From positions 5,252,940-5,316,939 of the forward strand of contig JAKSZU010000016.1 of assembly GCA_026018925.1 (NCBI GenBank): a stretch of DNA of 64,000 bases. The letters run 5' to 3'. The notes beneath the pieces are model-generated. The model was not told where the DNA came from and searched no databases. It saw nothing but the letters and a program-made list of their open reading frames with translations. This DNA is from Tupaia tana (Eukaryota; Chordata; Mammalia; Scandentia; Tupaiidae). The translations under genes were made by a program, and so were the position numbers. Positions 23,266-33,803 of the stretch are shown here, one piece after another. Numbering within the stretch: the stretch's first letter is position 1; every line of letters begins with the position of its first letter.

Positions 23266-23861
23266 TCTAAAATACTCAAAACAACTAACAAAGAAAACTA
23301 TATGTGGGGCATTCAAAGCCATTACAAACTAATTAATGTGAAATCCTAAAGTTAATTTGGGTAAGAATCAAAAAAAATTTCATGGATATTAATTACATGG
23401 GGATTTTTAAAATTAATTTATTTTACATACATTCCCTGAGCATCATCACAGTATACACAATGTGATTTCCCATCCAGAATACACTGCACAGTGACTTAAT
23501 CATATATGTTATCATTGACAAATAATTTTCCATTTCTTGTTTCATATATATATGTATATATATTTTCCCCCTATTTATCACTCTCTGCTATTTCCCACTC
23601 TCCTTTCACACTGTCTCTGGTGTCTACAGGTGCTTTCCATTCCTTTTTTTTCCTCCCATATTTTATTGACTCACACTATCTTAATTAATCTAACTACTTT
23701 CAATAGCAAGTTCAGCTTATATATACATATCTGTGAACACATGTCTGACTTTATGCATGAAGCTCTGAGTAGAATGAATATACTATAAAGTAGCACCTAG
23801 CTGAGTCTATACAGCTCACTGTGGTCATTAAATAGATATCAAGAAGAGCAGTTTTAGCTTT
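22971..23861. other. Unassigned AT-rich sequence with (TA)n
   Basis: Very AT-rich, with a perfect (TA)22 microsatellite at 23,219-23,262 and scattered TATA/CATATA words. No gene recognised. Confidence 0.55.
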
Positions 23862-24135
23862 TTTTTTTTTTTTTTTCTTTTTTTGGAGAGGTTTTTGCTA
23901 TAGGGCGCGTGCGCTCGCCAGACAGACAGAGAGAGACAGAGAGATAGAAAGCAGGAAATCACCCCCCAGGGGGGATGGCCACGCCGCAATCCCTTCTCCT
24001 CCATTCTCCTCTCGGGATCTTGGGCACGCACGCACACGCGCCCGGCGTGAGTTTAAGCCGCCGGGTCCGGGACTCGAACCGCAGTCGACTACGTGGGAGT
24101 CCAGTGACATAGCCATTACGCTAACTGCTGGTCCC
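23862..24135 (-). mobile_element. tRNA-derived SINE, subfamily B, young
   Basis: One of the best-preserved copies, with intact CpGs, a T-rich tail, a complete core and head. A perfect duplication agcagttttagctt flanks it (from about 23,847 and from 24,136). Confidence 0.97.
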
Positions 24136-24439
24136 AGCAGTTTTAGCTTTAATAAATCAAAATTTTAAAAAATTGCTAAGAGAGCTTTGCTTATAACTTA
24201 TAGCCAGGAAGCAGGTTAGGATTTTGTTCAAATAGTAGGAATGTGAACCTATCAGCAGCTCAAGGCAAGACAAAAATCCTTAAATCTGGGTAACAAAGCA
24301 TAGAAGAAAATCAGTAATGTTTTAGTCAAAAGTCATAAGATTCTATTCTATTAAGTTCTGTCTCATGTACTTAATCTATCTTCTGCTGTGGTCCAATCTT
24401 CCTGTTTAAATTCTGGAACATACCATTCAACTCTGAACT

Positions 24440-25710
24440 TGTCCTTACCATTAAGTTGGCCATTTTCTTAGTTGTTATAGAACTTCTATTTCTGTGTGTC
24501 TGTATTTAGTTTTCTTGGTTATAGCACTCCCTTCAAAACTTCTTGGAGAGCTGGTTTGGTGTTGGTAAATTCTTTCAGGTTCTGTTTATCTGAGAATGTT
24601 CTTGTCCTTTCTTCCCATATGAAGGACAATCTTGCCAGGTACAATATTCTTGGTTAAATTGTTTTTCCCTTAACACTTTGAATATATTCTCCCATTTTTT
24701 CCTCACTTGCATTGTTTCCAATGAGAGGTCTTCTGTTAGCCTGATGGGATATCCTTTGTAGGTAACTTGACGTTTCTCTTGCCAATCTCAGTATCTTGTC
24801 TTTGTCTGTGGTTTTGGTTAATCTGGTTATAATGTGTCTTGGAGAAGATCTTCTTAGGTTGATTCTATTTGGGGTCCTTTGTATTTCTTGGGACAGGATC
24901 TTTGAGTGCCTCTCTAGGTTTGGAAAGTTTTCTTGCAGAATTTCATGGAATAGATTATCAATATCCTTATTAAGTATCTTCACCTTCTGGGATACCAATT
25001 ATCCAAATGTTTGGACATTTAATGGTATCTAGTATTTCTCATGTATTATACTCATTTTTTGGGCTATTTTCTCAGTCTTTGTGGTGGATTTTTCAAGGCC
25101 AGTGATTCTGTCTTCTACATCTGAAAGTCAATCCTCTGTATGATCTAGTCCGCTTTTAATACTTTCAAGGGAGGTTTTGATTTTCTATATCACAGCCTTC
25201 ATCTCTAACAGCTCCATTTAATTTTTTTATGATGTGTATTTCCTCTTTCAGATCATGCAAGAACCTCCTTACTTCCTGGAAATCATCGGCTCTTTTCTCC
25301 TCTGTCTTCTGGAGTCTGTTGTCTCTCCTTTCTTGCATCTTTGTTACCTTTGTCACTATGAATATTCTAAATTCTTTATCTGACACTTCTGTGAGTTCCA
25401 CTGTACTGCCTGTGGATAAAGAGGAGTTATTCTTTTCCCTTGGAGGAGAGGTATTTTCTTGGTTTCTTATATTTCTTGTGCTCCTATGGTGATTTCTGAT
25501 CATCTGATGGGTTGTGCATATCTTCCTAATACTCGAAGTTCAATCTGAGCGTTCAGAGGTGTGCTGGAGGAGGTGATCTACAATCTCTCTTCTGTTCCAT
25601 TTTTCACTTCTTGTGTGTCAGGTTCAATGGGAATTGAGGAATATTCTGAACCAATCTAGAAATGAATCTGGAGGGAGCAGTCTCAGCAGAAAATCTTCAT
25701 TTTTTAGTCC
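24440..25710 (-). mobile_element. L1 fragment: ORF1 region, antisense, no 3' part
   Basis: On the minus strand it begins with 5' text near 25,700, passes through an ORF1-like coiled-coil stretch (25,503-25,165), then the conserved C-terminal domain (24,998-24,654, with QRTPNRINLRRSSPRHII), and stops near the ORF2 start. It is roughly 80% identical by eye to the matching part of the L1 at 26.2-32.5 kb, so it is a separate, older copy. Lack of a 3' end points to later deletion or rearrangement. Confidence 0.85.
24654..25503 (-). pseudogene. L1 ORF1 pseudogene (RNA-binding protein remnant)
   Basis: Two open pieces in different frames encode the coiled-coil part (residues like EFRIFIVTKVTKMQERRD) and the conserved C-terminal region with the SPRHII motif. 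Stops and a shift separate them. In living L1s this protein trimerises and coats L1 RNA; here it is clearly dead. Confidence 0.82.
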
Positions 25711-25721
25711 CTGAAAGCAAT

Positions 25722-25880
25722 ATTTCACAGCTGAAGTTCAGTAGCCATCTCAGAATCTGCGTGGGGATCTTGTTCAAACAGAAAATCTGATTGACTACGT
25801 CTGGGGCAGCACCGAGGATTCTGCATCTCAGGCAAGCTGCTGATCTGAAGACACCACTTTGAACAGCAAGAATTCATTAG
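25722..25880 (-). mobile_element. MER5-like hAT MITE
   Basis: Read on the minus strand, catctgagatgcagaatcctcgg-like text followed by gccccagac and aacaagatccccacgcagattctga matches the MER5A body in order. Divergence is moderate and limits are approximate. Confidence 0.65.
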
Positions 25881-26172
25881 ATCCCCTTCTTTGACAAAGG
25901 AGGAAGAGATGGCCCTTATTCTGGCTTCCAAAGCATTTTAATGATGAGTGGGTTTAAAGTCATTATAGTTGTTTTATTAATGGCAATTCCTTAAACTCTT
26001 ATCATGAAGGTCTCTGATCTGGTCTTAGTTGCTACCCTTTCCATGTTATGATTTTTATTATTTCTTCAAATCTGTGAACATTCTTAATTTTTTCATTTTG
26101 CTTTAGCTATCCACGATGTTTCTGTCACTAACAAACTCTGCTATGGCTTGGAATGCAAAGAATAGTACTATG

Positions 26173-26869
26173 GAGAAACCCCACTCCCATCTTTCAACCC
26201 CTGGGCCAGGAACTTCGAGGGAGGATCCCCAAGCCAGAGACCCCTCTGTCAGCCAGGTACACTTTTTTTTCCCCTTCCTTTTTCCCTCCTTCTCCTCTTC
26301 TTTCATTTGTAAATTTCTCTCTTCTCATTACCACATAGGAATGCCCTCAATCCTATAGAAACCCCACTCCCATCTTTCGACCCCTGGTGAAATCACGTGC
26401 CGTGCACTAGCGCGACGTGAAACTTTTTCTTTATTCTATTTATTATTTTCTTCCCACTTATTTGGTCCTCACTTCCTCTATCTACACCATTCCTGGCAGT
26501 TTAGATAGGTCTAGAATTACAGTTCTGAAGTATTCTAGTATTTTAAGACTCTCTGGGATCCTCCTTTTCACTTAACCACCTGCGAAGGAGACACTTTTTT
26601 TTGTACACCTGAAGAGAATACTTTTTCTTGGATCACATTGCTAAACACAATAGAAGAGACTTTGGCTGTCTTCATTCCACAGCAAAAAGGAAACACATTT
26701 GCTCCTATTCCAGGAAACGTTCTCTTAAAAGGTTTTTCAAAGGGAACACATCTCTCAATGGTTAGAAGTAGAAGAACCTCAGGTTTGAATAAAGCAGGAA
26801 ATATGTCTCCATTCAAAAGAACACAGTAACTCCCTTCCTTTTCTTGAAAAAATAGAGTACGTTACCAAA
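26173..26869 (+). promoter_or_regulatory. L1 5' UTR, presumed internal promoter
   Basis: It lies between the 5' duplication and ORF1. A 30-bp block beginning gaaaccccactcccatcttt at 26,175 recurs with one mismatch at 26,358, an offset of 183 bp, which suggests a partial monomer-like duplication. Known L1 5' UTRs carry a Pol II promoter; activity of this one is inferred only. A C/T-rich stretch lies at about 26,265-26,320. Confidence 0.6.
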
Positions 26870-27720
26870 ATGTCTGAGATAGAATTTAGAACATTTGTGT
26901 TGAACAAATACTATGAGCTGTAAGAGAAAAGAGACAATGAACTACAGGAGATGAGAAAGTCCTTCCATGATATGAAGGAAGAAATGGACATACTAAGAAA
27001 GAATAAGTTGGAACTTTTAGAGGTGAAGTCTGTAATACAGGAAATCAAAAATTCTCTTGAAAGTATTAAAAGTTGATTAGACCATGCTGAAGGTTGAATC
27101 TCTGATGTAGAAGATAAAACTTCTGACCTAGAGAAAACCACCAAAAAGATAGAGAAAATAACAAAAAAAATAATGAAGATAACATACGAGAAATACTAGA
27201 TTCCATTAGACGTCCTAACATCCGAGTAATTGGTATCCCAGAAGATGAAGAAACTAATAAGTGTATGGAAAACCTATTCCATGAAATCTTGGAAGAAAAT
27301 TTCCCAAGTATAAAGAGGTACTCAAGCATCCAGACCCAAGAAATACAAAGGACCCCAAATAGAATTAACCCAAGAAGATCTTCCCCAAGGCATATCATAG
27401 CCAGACTGGCTAAGACCACAGATAAAGATAAGATACTAAAACTGGTAAGAGAGAAACAAGTGACTTACAAAGGTCACCCCATCAGGCTAACACTGGACTT
27501 CTCAACGGAAACAATGCAAGCAAGGAAAGAATGGGAAGATGTATTGAAAGTGTTAAGAAAGAAACAATTTCAACCAAGATTATTGTATCCTGCAAGATTA
27601 TGCTTCATATGGGAAAAAAAGATGAAAATCTTCTCAGACAAACAAAACCTGAAAGAATTTGCCAGCACCAGGCCAGCTCTCCAAGAAACCCTGAAGAAAG
27701 TACTGTTCCAGGAAAACTAA
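26870..27720 (+). pseudogene. L1 ORF1 pseudogene (ORF1p, RNA-binding)
   Basis: The likely start is ATG 26,870 (MSEIEFRTF). In-frame stops occur at 26,921, 27,074 and 27,095, and a frameshift lies near the A8 run at 27,163-27,170. From about 27,180 the other frame stays open through the conserved C-terminal domain (QRTPNRINPRRSSPRHIIAR) to the stop at 27,718. The N-terminal half is K/E-rich, as in the family's coiled coil. ORF1p binds L1 RNA in the cytoplasmic particle; this copy would not make a complete protein. Confidence 0.9.
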
Positions 27721-27764
27721 AGAAGTAACAGCCAGAAACAAAGGAGTAAAAGGCAACTAAGACA

Positions 27765-30700
27765 ATGGCCAACTTAAACGTTGGGTTAGATCCATTAACA
27801 TTGATAATAATATTGAATGTTAATGGATTAAATTCTCCAATCAAGAGACACAGACTGGCTGAATGGATTAAAAAACAAAAACCCTCTATCTGTTGCCTAC
27901 AGGAAACCCACTTCATGGATAAAGATATACATAGACTGAAAGTGAAGAGTTGGAAAAAGATTTTCCATGCAAATGGGAACCAAAAAAGAGCTGGAGTCGT
28001 AATACTAATCTCTGACAAAATAGGCTTTAAAACAAAAACTGTTCTAAAAGGGTCAATCGATCAAGAAGATATAACGCTTATTAATATCTATGCACCTAAC
28101 ACAGGAGCACCCAAATATGTGAAGGAAAAACTACTAGATCTAAAAAGGGAGATAGACTGCAACACACTAATTGTTGGAGACCTCAACACTGCACTATCCC
28201 TTCTGGATAGATCATCTAGACAAAAAATAGGTAAAGAGATAAAATATCTAAACGATATCATACATCAAATGGACTTAACAGATATCTATAGAACTTTCCA
28301 TCCCAAAACCTCAAGATACATTTTTTTCTCGCTGCCACATAGAACATTCTTGAAGATTGACCACATCATAGGGCACAAAGCAAGCCTCTACAGATTCAAA
28401 AGCATAGAAACTATACCCAGTATCTTCACCAACCATGATGGAATTAAACTTGAGTTTAATTTCAAGAGAAATCCTCAAAAATACTCAAATACATGGAAAC
28501 TTAATAACCTACTCCTGAATGACTCCACAACTACTGAAGAAATAAAGACTGAAATCAAAAGGTTCATGGAAGCCAATGACAATGAGGACACACATTTCCA
28601 TAATCTTTGGGACACTGCTAAAGCAGTCATAAGAGGGAAATTCATAGCAATTAGTGCACATAAGAGGAGCATGGAAAGAAGGCATATGGATCACCTAACA
28701 TCATGCCTCACAGAATTGGAAAAGCAACAGCAAAAAGATCCAAAAATTCCAGGAGAAAGGAAATAATGAAGATCTAAGCAGCAATAAGTGAAATAGAAAA
28801 TAAATGAACTATACAGAAAATAAATGAAAGTAAAAGCTGGTTCTTTGAAAAGATAAACAAAATTGATACACTACTATCAAGACTTATTAAGAAGAAGAGA
28901 GAAAAGAACCAGGTGAATCAGATCTGCAATGAAGCAGGCAAAATAACAACAGACATAGTAGAAATATAAAACATTATTAGGGGATACTATGAACATCTGT
29001 ATGCCAAGAAACAAGATAATCTGGATGAGATGGACAAATTCCTGGACACATATAATCTACCTAGATTGAGCCAGGAAGATACAGAAAGTCTGAATAGGTC
29101 CATAACAAGCCAGGAGATTGAATCAGTTATAAATAACCTCCCAACAAAGAAAAGCCCTGGCCCTGATGGATTCACCTCTGAATTCTACAAAACTTTCAAA
29201 GAAGAGTTAACACCCATTCTGCTCAAGTTATTTCTAAAGATCCAAAAGGATGAATCTCTCCCTAATTCATTCTATGAAGCCTCTGTCACCCTTATCCTTA
29301 AAACAGATAAGGACAGGGCAAGGAAGGAAAACTATAGACCAATATCCTTGATGAATATAGACGCGAAGATTCTCAACAAGGTATTAGCAAATCGTATACA
29401 ACAACTTGTAAAAAAGATTATACATCATGATCAGGTAGGCTTTATCCCAGGAATGCAAAGGTTGGTTCAACATACACAAAACCATAAATGCAATACACCA
29501 TATTAATAGGAAGAAAGACAAAAACCATATGGTCATATCGATTGATGCAGAAAAAGCATTTGATAAGATACAACATCCCTTTATGATCAAGACTCTCAGC
29601 AAAATCGGCATAGAAGGGTCATTTCTCAACACAATAAAAGCTATCTATGAAAAACCCATAGCGAACGTCATCCTCAATGGAGAAAAGCTAAAAGCTTTTC
29701 CACTAAAAACGGGTACAAGACAAGGATGTCCACTTTCTCCACTCCTCTTCAATATAGTACTAGAAGTCCTAGCCATTACAATCAGAAAAGAGGAAAAAAT
29801 AAAAGGCATTCAAATAGGAAAAGAAGAGGTGAAACTCTCTCTATTTGCAGATGACATGACTGTATACATAGAAGACCCAATGGTTTCCATAAAAAAATTT
29901 CTGGAAGTAATACATGAATACAGTAAAGCTGCAGGATACAAAATTGATATCCAGAAATCTATAGCATTTCTGGATACGAACAACAGGCAGACTGAGACAG
30001 AACTGAAAAAAGTTGTTCCATTTACCACAGCCACAAAAAGTATAAGATACTTAGGGATAAATCTAACCAAAGAAGTTAAAGACCTCCGCAAGGAGAACTA
30101 TGAGAAGATAAAAACGAAATTGAAAATGACACAAAAAAGTGGAAGGACATCCCACGTTTCTGGATTGGAAGAATTAATATAATCAAAATGGCAATTCTAC
30201 CCAAATTAATCTACCTATTTAATGCAATGCCAATCAAAGTACCAGACACATTCTTCACAGATCTAGGAAAGACAATCATAAAGTTTGTCTGGAATCATAA
30301 GAGACCCCGTATTGCCAAAGTAGTTCTGCACAAGAAGAGTGGAATGGGCGGCATCTCACTTCCTGACCCAAAATTATACTACAAAGCTGTGGTAATCAAA
30401 ACAGCTTGGTATTGGGACCAGCAGTTAACGTAATGGCTATGTTGCTGGATTCCCACATAGTCGACTGCAGTTTGAGTCCCGGACCCAGTGGCTTAAACTC
30501 ACACCGGGCGCGTGTGCGTGCGTGCCCAAGATCCCGAGAGGAGAATGGAGGAGAAGGGATTGCGGCGTGGCCATCCCCTCTGGGGGGTGATTTCTCGCTT
30601 TCTATCTCTCTGTCTCTCTCTGTCTGTCTGGCGAGCGCACGCACCCTATAGTAAAAAACCTCTCCAAAAAAAAAAAACAAAAACAAAAAACAACAACAAA

Positions 30701-31541
30701 AAACAGCATGGTACTGGCACAGAAACAGACAGGTGGACCAATGGAACAGAATAGAGTCCCCAGAAATGAATGCTCAAACATACAGCCAGCTGATTTTTGA
30801 CAAGGGGTACCAGTCAATCCAGTGGGAAAAGGAAAACCTCTTCAGCAAATGGTGCTGGCAAAACTGGATCTCCACTTGCAGAAGGATGAATCTGAACCCC
30901 TACCTCTCACGTCTGACAAAAACAAAGTCAAGGTGGATCAAAGATCTAAATCTAAGACCTCAAACTATAAAACTGCTCCCGGAAAACACTGGGGAAAATT
31001 TGGGAGACATTGGGGTAGGGAAAGACTTCTTAAATAAGACTCCCAATGCACAGTCAATAATCCCCAAAATAGACAAGTGGGATTACATCAGACTAAGAAG
31101 TTTCTGCATGGCAAAAGACACAGTAATTAGTGTGAATAGACAGCCCTCAGAATGGGAAAATATTTTTGTAAACTATGCATCAGAAAGGGACCCATAACCA
31201 GAATTCACAAGGAACTCAAGCAGCTGTTCTGGAAAAAGACAATCAATCCTATTAAAAGATGGGAGAATGAGTTGGAAAAACCACTCTCTAAAGATGACAT
31301 ACGAATAGCTAAAAGGCATATGAAAAAATGCTCAACATCCCTCATTGTAAGAGAAATACAGATCAAAACAACAATGAGATATCACCTAACCCCAGTCAGA
31401 ATGTCTAAGATTAAAAAAACAAAAAATGACAAGTGCTGGCAGGGGTGTGGTGAAAAGGGAACTCTCTTACACTGCTGGTGGGAATGTAAATTGGTCCAAC
31501 CACTGTGGAGAACAATTTGGAGATTCCTCAAAAATCTATAA
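27765..31541 (+). pseudogene. L1 ORF2 pseudogene (endonuclease / reverse transcriptase)
   Basis: It starts at ATG 27,765, about 45 bp after ORF1. Residues 1-240 or so are the endonuclease domain, with CCLQETH, GDLNTAL and KIDHII motifs; the expected SDH is TNHD, so the catalytic Asp looks like Asn. The reverse transcriptase lies around 29,030-30,180, with FADDM near 29,845. The Cys-rich C-terminus keeps C-x3-C-x7-H-x4-C near 31,430-31,480. Breaks are a stop at 28,764, a shift or deletion before 29,030, shifts near 29,507, 30,183 and 31,180, and two SINEs. A diverged end continues past 31,802 to about 31,950. Confidence 0.93.
30414..30698 (+). mobile_element. tRNA-derived SINE, subfamily B, within L1 ORF2
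   Basis: A complete CpG-rich copy with all parts and a mixed A/C tail. The L1 coding sequence is duplicated as aaaacagcttggtatt and aaaacagcatggtact. It therefore landed after the L1. Confidence 0.97.
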
Positions 31542-31545
31542 ATAG

Positions 31546-31801
31546 GGGAACCAGCAGTTAGCGTAATGGCTATGTCGCTGGACTCCCACGTAGTAGACCA
31601 CGGTTCGCGTCTTGGACCCGGTGGCTTACAACTCACGCTGGGCGCGTGTGCGTGCATGCCCAAGATCCCGAGAGGAGAATGGAGGAGAAGGGATTGCGGC
31701 GTGACCATCCCCCCTGGGGGGTGATTTCTCGCTTTCTGTCTCTATGTTTCTCTCTGTCTGGCGAGCGCACGCGCCCTATAGCAAAAAACCTCTCAAAAAA
31801 A
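31546..31801 (+). mobile_element. tRNA-derived SINE, subfamily A, at the L1 ORF2 3' end
   Basis: A complete copy with head ggaaccagcag and subfamily A markers (TTACAACTC, GTGACC, CTCTATGTT). The L1 text aaaaatctataaatag is duplicated exactly (31,530-31,545 and about 31,801-31,816), giving a second independent insertion into the same L1. Confidence 0.97.
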
Positions 31802-32689
31802 AAAAATCTATAAATAGAACTACCATATGATCCAACAATTCCACTCCTTGGTATCTACCCGAAGGACAGAAGAATACTTAATCGGAAAAGTGCTTGCACA
31901 TCGATGTTTATTGCGGCACTTTTCACCATTGCTAAGTCATGAAAACAACCCAAATGCCCACGGACTGATGAATGGTTAGAAAAACTGTGGCACATATACT
32001 TAATGGAATACTATTCATCCATAATAAACAACAAAACCCTGGCTTTTGAAAGGAAGTGGATGAATATGGAAGACTTACTGCTGAGTGAAGCAAGCCATGC
32101 TATGAAGGAGAGGCATTGTATGTCCACACTTAATATATACCGAGTGTCTGCACTCTATGGCTGAAACTAATTGCCTAAAGGTCATAGAAATGCAGTATAT
32201 AGATGTAAATACCAGATACAATGTGTGTGGAAGAGGAGGGTCTGAGGAAGGACATTTGGGGGAGGGACAGGGAGGCAAAGCATTAATGGCACAAAGAGGC
32301 GTGGTATTATCTGTTGAAGATATTTTGTAGTTTTATCAACAGTACTAGGGAGAAATGTTCACCTGTTTAAATATCCATTTTGTAAGACAAATAATGTGAT
32401 TGAATGTATGGAAGAAAATAAAATGAAAAAAAAAATAATAAAAGAAAAAAAATTAAAATAAAGGAATGAATAAATTAAATTAAATAAATAATTCTTTAAA
32501 AAAAGAATAGTACTATGTATTTGCATCACAAAAAATGAGTGATTCTTCCTGGAATATAGCAATGAAATATTTTCTTAAAGTTTACACAAGCCCATCTGTG
32601 ACTTCTAAATACTTTCTCCACTATGACCTCTTCCTTCATCTTCCATCCAACTTCTTTTTTTAAAATCAATTTTATGATATTTTAAAAAA

Positions 32690-32893
32690 GCTTATTTATT
32701 TACTTCTTCCATGAGAGAGACTGAGAGACAGAGAGATAGACCTCCCTACCAAGGGGATATCTTTCCTTGCAGTCCCAGGCAGTCCAGATCATGACTGTAC
32801 ATGCATGTGCTCACTGTGCTCAGGGAGGTCCGAGAATGCAAACCCAGGTCCTTCTCACACAGGCCCAGTTGCATTATCACTGTGTCTTTGCCT
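32690..32893 (-). mobile_element. tRNA-derived SINE, old copy
   Basis: An AT-rich tail, GAGAGA block, gcatgtgctcactgtgctc core and a degraded head ending tttgcctggcc. It is strongly diverged and no duplication is visible. Confidence 0.65.
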
Positions 32894-33059
32894 GGCCTTC
32901 CACTTCTTAACTGACATTTGTATATCTAATAGCGTCTCAAACTTAACAAGTCACAACAAAGCAGAATCTTCTAAGGCAAATGACACCAGTTTTTATGCAG
33001 CTGCTCAGGTGAAAATTTAGAAATTGTCCCTGATTCTTTTCTCCTCATCTCCAGTCTAT

Positions 33060-33527
33060 TAGGTGTGTCAGTATGCCTTAACTCAGGGTGATTCACAAAC
33101 TTAGCATCTTAACTTCTTCCTGTACAAACTCACCATCTCTCTTCTTGGAAAGCTCCCATGGCCTCCTGATTGGACGTCGGCTTCTACTCAAGCTTTGTCA
33201 CACAGCAGCCAGATCTGGTTACCACAGCTGTCAGTAGCTTCCCATCACACTGAGAATAACACGCAAACGCCCTGCCCTGATGGACAAGACCTTCTGGGAC
33301 CTGTCTCATGACTGGATCTCTTTCTCCAGTTTCATCATTGTCCTCTTTGTACAACCCGCTCTGGCCATCCTGGTCTCCCTGTTATCTCTCAGTGAGAATG
33401 TCAACATCAGAGGCGGGGACCTTGTCTTTTACTCACTGTTGTATCTCCAGAGCCGGCAACAATGCCTGACACAGCATCGGTGTAAAGTATTACTTTTTAA
33501 ATAAATGAATTTACTCATTTATTTTAG
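33060..33527 (+). mobile_element. L2 LINE 3' end
   Basis: The landmark order is cttctactcaagctttgtcacacagcagcc, catcacactgagaataacacgcaaacgcc, gaccttctgggacctg, gcggggaccttgtcttttactcactgttgtatctccag, aacaatgcctgacacagca, and aataaatgaattt at the tail. This is the typical L2 3' end in sense orientation. Confidence 0.85.
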
Positions 33528-33571
33528 AAATACCTAATCCAAAAGAAGGCAGAAAACATGGGAACAGGAAA

Positions 33572-33656
33572 TATTAGGTTGTTCGAAAAGTCATGACACA
33601 TTTTTTGCAGAGAAGAACATAGAAAAAATACATCATGACTTTTTTGGCAACCCGAA
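33572..33656. mobile_element. Mariner-like MITE inserted in old L1M
   Basis: About 85 bp with inverted ends: ttaggttgttcgaaaagtca at the left and the reverse complement of tgacttttttggcaacccga at the right. The L1M text continues on both sides, so it is a clean insertion. The ends resemble mariner MADE1-type termini (ttaggttggtgcaaaagt). Confidence 0.78.
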
Positions 33657-33793
33657 AGATGAGACGAAAGGGAATAGGAAATAGATGAGACAAATACAAA
33701 TAGTGAGGTTATGGGTATAATTTAACCTTTTCTAAAAATTATATTAAATCACAATGCCCTAACACCCAAATTAAAAGGCAGAAATTGTCAAAT

Positions 33794-33803
33794 GGGGGGG
33801 GGG
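33794..33803. repeat. G10 homopolymer
   Basis: A run of ten G within the old L1M; this is unusual for this AT-rich element and is probably a mutational expansion. Confidence 0.9.

Larger units (their letters stand above)
26173..32501 (+). mobile_element. Full-length L1 retrotransposon, decayed
   Basis: A perfect 16-bp duplication, aaagaatagtactatg, occurs at 26,157-26,172 and 32,502-32,517. Inside it are a 5' UTR of about 700 bp, ORF1, ORF2, a 3' UTR and an A-rich tail, as in an intact L1. Removing the two SINEs at 30,414 and 31,546 leaves about 5.8 kb. Both frames carry stops and shifts, so it cannot move itself. The exact duplication shows that the 5' end is the original insertion boundary. 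Confidence 0.95.

Noticed and set aside
24440-32501. One L1 with a 5' inversion (twin priming) to explain the head-to-head L1 pieces
   Set aside because: Both pieces contain the same ORF1 region with about 20% difference, and the right-hand copy has its own perfect duplication, so they are separate insertions.
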